50,699 nt of DNA from Pseudomonadota bacterium (GTDB taxonomy: Bacteria > Pseudomonadota > Gammaproteobacteria > UBA5335). Under the pieces are notes generated by a model that was not told the origin of the DNA, did no database searches, and saw nothing but the letters and a program-made list of their open reading frames with translations. The DNA lies in NCBI GenBank assembly GCA_002862435.1, contig PKDC01000050.1:1-50699 (forward strand), written 5' to 3'. The translations under genes and the position numbers were made by a program. Position 1 is the stretch's first letter. The number at the start of each line of letters is the position of its first letter. Positions 48,720-50,699 of this stretch are shown one piece after another.

Positions 48720-49445
48720 TCAAGGGGTCAGAGGGGCGCCAACCTGGAAGGTGCCCACAAAGCGGTAACGAGATGCCGGATGGATCAACCGCACAAAGCT
48801 GGCCACCTGTCCGCGCGACCACGTACGTCGGGTCAGCACCAGCAACGGATCGCCTTCGTTGATCTTCAGTTGCGCAGCCAGACGCTTGCTGGCCGTCTCG
48901 GCTTCGATCACATGTTCGGCGCGCTCCAGCGGCGCAACGCGCATCAGGTACTGATGCGGAATCTCGGTGTGGAAATCGATGTCCAGGTAATCCGGCGCCA
49001 CGCTGGGTTGCACAAAGCGATCCTCCAACTGCACGGGCTTGTCATCGCTGTGGTGGAGCAGCCGGCTGTGGAACAGCTCCGTGCCCGGTGTCAGGCCGAA
49101 GTTGGTCGTCACACTGGAGCGCGCCTCGACCGTCTCGCAGATCAGCACTTGGACCGAGTGTGTCTGGCCGCGTGACTGAATCTCTTCGCGAATGTTGCGC
49201 ACCTCGAACATCGCCGATTCGGCCTTGGGGCCGGCGACGAACGTGCCGACACCTTGCACTCGGGTCAGCACGCCGGCGTCGGTCAACTCGCGCAGCGCTC
49301 GATTCACTGTCATGCGAGACAAGCCGAACTTGGCCGTCAGTTCGTTCTCGCTGGGGACGCGACTGCGCGCGGGCCAGTCGCCGTTGGTGATGTGACGCAG
49401 GATGAAGTGCTTGAGCTTCTGGTAGTGCGGCTTGGGTTCGTCCAT
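48720..49445 (-). CDS. hutC: HutC, GntR-family repressor of histidine utilisation
   Basis: The 241-residue repressor has an N-terminal winged helix ([50 protein letters not shown]) and a C-terminal UTRA ligand domain ([40 protein letters not shown]) that binds urocanate. The first gene of hutCUHG, it probably represses its own operon through the site at 49462-49469, 17 bases before its start. The ATG has no strong Shine-Dalgarno sequence and may be read from a very short leader. Confidence 0.9.
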   Translation of the reverse strand: MDEPKPHYQKLKHFILRHITNGDWPARSRVPSENELTAKFGLSRMTVNRALRELTDAGVLTRVQGVGTFVAGPKAESAMFEVRNIREEIQSRGQTHSVQVLICETVEARSSVTTNFGLTPGTELFHSRLLHHSDDKPVQLEDRFVQPSVAPDYLDIDFHTEIPHQYLMRVAPLERAEHVIEAETASKRLAAQLKINEGDPLLVLTRRTWSRGQVASFVRLIHPASRYRFVGTFQVGAPLTP

Positions 49446-49461
49446 GGCCCAAGCATTACAT

Positions 49462-49469
49462 GTCTATAC
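49462..49469. promoter_or_regulatory. Candidate HutC operator of the hut operon
   Basis: GTCTATAC inside TGTCTATACAA fits the GTNTANAC core of GntR/HutC-type operators. On the minus strand it lies between a possible -35 (TTGGAC) and -10 (TAATGC) of hutC, so a bound repressor would block the promoter. Confidence 0.6.
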
Positions 49470-49509
49470 AACCAGTCCAACCACTTTCGATGCTGTGCTG
49501 CACAAGCAG

Positions 49510-49539
49510 TTGACACTAAGAATTTCCTCGTGCTATTGC
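49510..49539 (+). promoter_or_regulatory. Possible promoter of the CopL-like gene
   Basis: TTGACA at 49510-49515 is a consensus -35. TATTGC at 49534-49539, preceded by TG, could be an extended -10 with an 18-base spacer. The second HutC-like site lies just downstream at 49544-49551. Confidence 0.4.
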
Positions 49540-49543
49540 TGTG

Positions 49544-49551
49544 GTATAGAC
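49544..49551. promoter_or_regulatory. Second candidate HutC operator, facing the CopL-like/TonB genes
   Basis: GTATAGAC inside GGTATAGACA also fits GTNTANAC, and ten of its eleven bases match the reverse complement of the first site. It lies 25 bases before the CopL-like start codon and downstream of the candidate promoter at 49510-49539. Confidence 0.5.
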
Positions 49552-49575
49552 AACCTGCGGGTTCGCCACACGCTC

Positions 49576-49995
49576 ATGCCTTCGCTTCGCGTGCTACTGC
49601 GTATGTTCCTGATCCTCGTGCTCTGCGCGGATGGGATCCTGAGCGCGCAGGCCACCACGCGGATGGCCGTGCGGCATATTCCTCCCCCAGGTGCGGTGAA
49701 TGGCACCCACTCGGTGCATGGCGGCGCGCGTGTCAATGAACGCGCCAAGATTAGTAACGATTGCAACAAAATTCTTCCCGGTGGCAAGCAAGCCGGGCAG
49801 GGTGATCAGAACGATCATCAGTGCGACTGCAGCACCACCTCCTGCGACTGCAGCTGTGTGCTCACCTTCTTCGCCGGGCGTGTGCCGGTCATCTTTGCCG
49901 CCCAGCATGCCCTGACGAGCACGTACCTACCTACGCCTGAGTTGCCGCCGCTGCGACGACAGGTATCCCGGCTGTTCCGACCTCCCATCGGCTAA
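49576..49995 (+). CDS. CopL-family small Cys-rich protein, third member
   Basis: The 139-residue protein has an N-terminal segment (VLLRMFLILVLCADGILSAQ), a Lys/His/Asp middle, a Cys cluster (CDCSTTSCDCSCVLTFF) and the end LFRPPIG. Length, order of parts and ending match copL at 35804-36223. It probably binds metal in the periplasm and influences the next gene, a TonB receptor starting about 115 bases downstream. It is divergent from hutC. An in-frame extension to 49432 reads as shadow sequence across the promoter. Confidence 0.7.
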   Translation: MPSLRVLLRMFLILVLCADGILSAQATTRMAVRHIPPPGAVNGTHSVHGGARVNERAKISNDCNKILPGGKQAGQGDQNDHQCDCSTTSCDCSCVLTFFAGRVPVIFAAQHALTSTYLPTPELPPLRRQVSRLFRPPIG

Positions 49996-50112
49996 TGCTG
50001 CTTGGTCGCCATTGATTGGCGACGTCTACGCACGCCCTGATGTCGCATAGGCCCCCACGTCTGGGGCACCAGGGTCATACGCATGCATTGCCCTTCGGGG
50101 GAGAGAGAACCC

Positions 50113-50699
50113 ATGTACTTCAAGCGCAATCCTTTGGCGGTATCCGTCGGTGCCCTTCTGTGCGCCGGTTTTTCTACGGTGGCTCTGGCTCAGCAGGCTG
50201 AACAGGGCGCCACGAGCGAGTCGGCCAAGACGCTGGACACCGTCCAGGTCACCGGCAGCCATATCAAGCGACTGCAGCTCTCCGGTGTTGGTCCGGTCAG
50301 CGTGGTTGATGCCGAAGCCATCGAGCGCTCCGGCGCCACTTCGGTGGAGACGCTGCTGCAGCGCCTGCCGGCGTCGGCCGGCTTTGCCGGCAGCCAGTCC
50401 AATGCCTACTGGGCCGAGAACGGCTACGGCACTACTCAGGTCAATCTGCGCGGCCTGGGCATTAACCGCACGCTGGTTCTTCTCAATGGTCGTCGTGTGG
50501 TCAATGGTGGCACCGGTGCCAACAGCTCGGTGGACCTGAACATCATCCCGGTAGCGCTGATCGAGCGGATCGAGGTCCTCAAGGACGGTGCCTCAGCCAT
50601 CTACGGTGCCGATGCCGTGGCGGGCGTGGTGAACATCATCACCAAGAAGAACTACGACGGTGCCGAGGCGGCAGTGCGTTATGGACAGACCTTCGAAAG
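50113..50699 (+). CDS. TonB-dependent receptor, 5' part
   Basis: The frame is open to the window edge, so only 195 residues are seen. A signal peptide (residues 1-27, ending VALAQQ) is followed by the plug domain: TLDTVQVTGSHIKRLQ, SVVDAEAIERSGATSVETLL, VNLRGLGINRTLVLLNGRRV, IPVALIERIEVLKDGASAIY and GADAVAGVVNIITKKN. Such receptors import siderophores, sugars, metals or other ligands through the outer membrane. The neighbouring CopL-like gene and HutC-like site suggest a metal or histidine-related ligand, which is inference. GGGGAGAGAG lies before the ATG. Confidence 0.88.
   Translation, partial: MYFKRNPLAVSVGALLCAGFSTVALAQQAEQGATSESAKTLDTVQVTGSHIKRLQLSGVGPVSVVDAEAIERSGATSVETLLQRLPASAGFAGSQSNAYWAENGYGTTQVNLRGLGINRTLVLLNGRRVVNGGTGANSSVDLNIIPVALIERIEVLKDGASAIYGADAVAGVVNIITKKNYDGAEAAVRYGQTFE

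Noticed and set aside
50005-50023. Hairpin GTCGCC/GGCGAC after the third CopL-like gene.
   Set aside because: Only six base pairs and no T-run, too weak to call a terminator.

Overview
The window is high-GC DNA with compact operons and many start/stop overlaps. It most likely comes from a member of the Xanthomonadaceae (Stenotrophomonas, Pseudoxanthomonas, Xanthomonas or a relative). The copL-copA-copB-copM-copG-copF order, the CopL-type small proteins and a hut operon next to a TonB receptor point that way. The genus cannot be fixed from sequence reading alone. No rRNA, tRNA or CRISPR array was seen.

Layout. 1-4.1 kb is scarred: a sensor kinase that has lost its 5' end and carries a one-base frameshift, an intact L,D-transpeptidase/M23 peptidase pair, and a decayed NapC-type cytochrome. 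4.2-7.9 kb holds a SirB2-like membrane protein, a quinol-type nitric oxide reductase, a YCII-like protein and an XRE regulator. 8.2-12.5 kb holds a DUF1275 protein, a 3-methyladenine DNA glycosylase flanked by two related small proteins, a membrane stress-type protein, a broken ferritin-like gene and a Crp/Fnr regulator.

12.8-35.6 kb is accessory, island-like DNA. It starts with an H-NS-like protein. It contains two copies of a divergent pair, an uncharacterised ~250-residue protein facing an XRE repressor, and both copies share the same 15-bp palindromic site. A tyrosine recombinase and a KfrA-like coiled-coil protein are divergent around a 33-bp dyad, resembling the TnpS/TnpT cointegrate-resolution modules of Tn4651-type transposons. 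Cargo includes a paoABC-type molybdenum aldehyde oxidoreductase, a second recombinase coupled to a MerR regulator, a czc-type Cd/Zn/Co efflux operon (CDF, small Cys/His protein, czcCBA, and a separate protein resembling a CDF C-terminal domain), and a Gabija-like anti-phage pair (OLD-type ATPase/TOPRIM plus UvrD-like helicase) next to a second KfrA-like gene.

35.8-44.5 kb is a copper-resistance cluster: copL, copA, copB, copM-like cytochrome, copG-like DUF411, a copper P-type ATPase, an EF-hand protein and a DUF305 protein. 44.5-49.4 kb is a histidine-utilisation operon (hutC, hutU, hutH, hutG) that has no hutI in the window. The window ends with another CopL-like gene and the start of a TonB-dependent receptor, beside a second candidate HutC site.

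Together the genes combine metal efflux and detoxification (Cd/Zn/Co and Cu), aldehyde oxidation, NO detoxification, phage defence and the recombination machinery that probably brought them together. The most novel-looking elements are the duplicated divergent pair with its shared operator, the recombinase/KfrA dyad, the Gabija-like pair in the equivalent position of the second module, and the apparently split CDF transporter.
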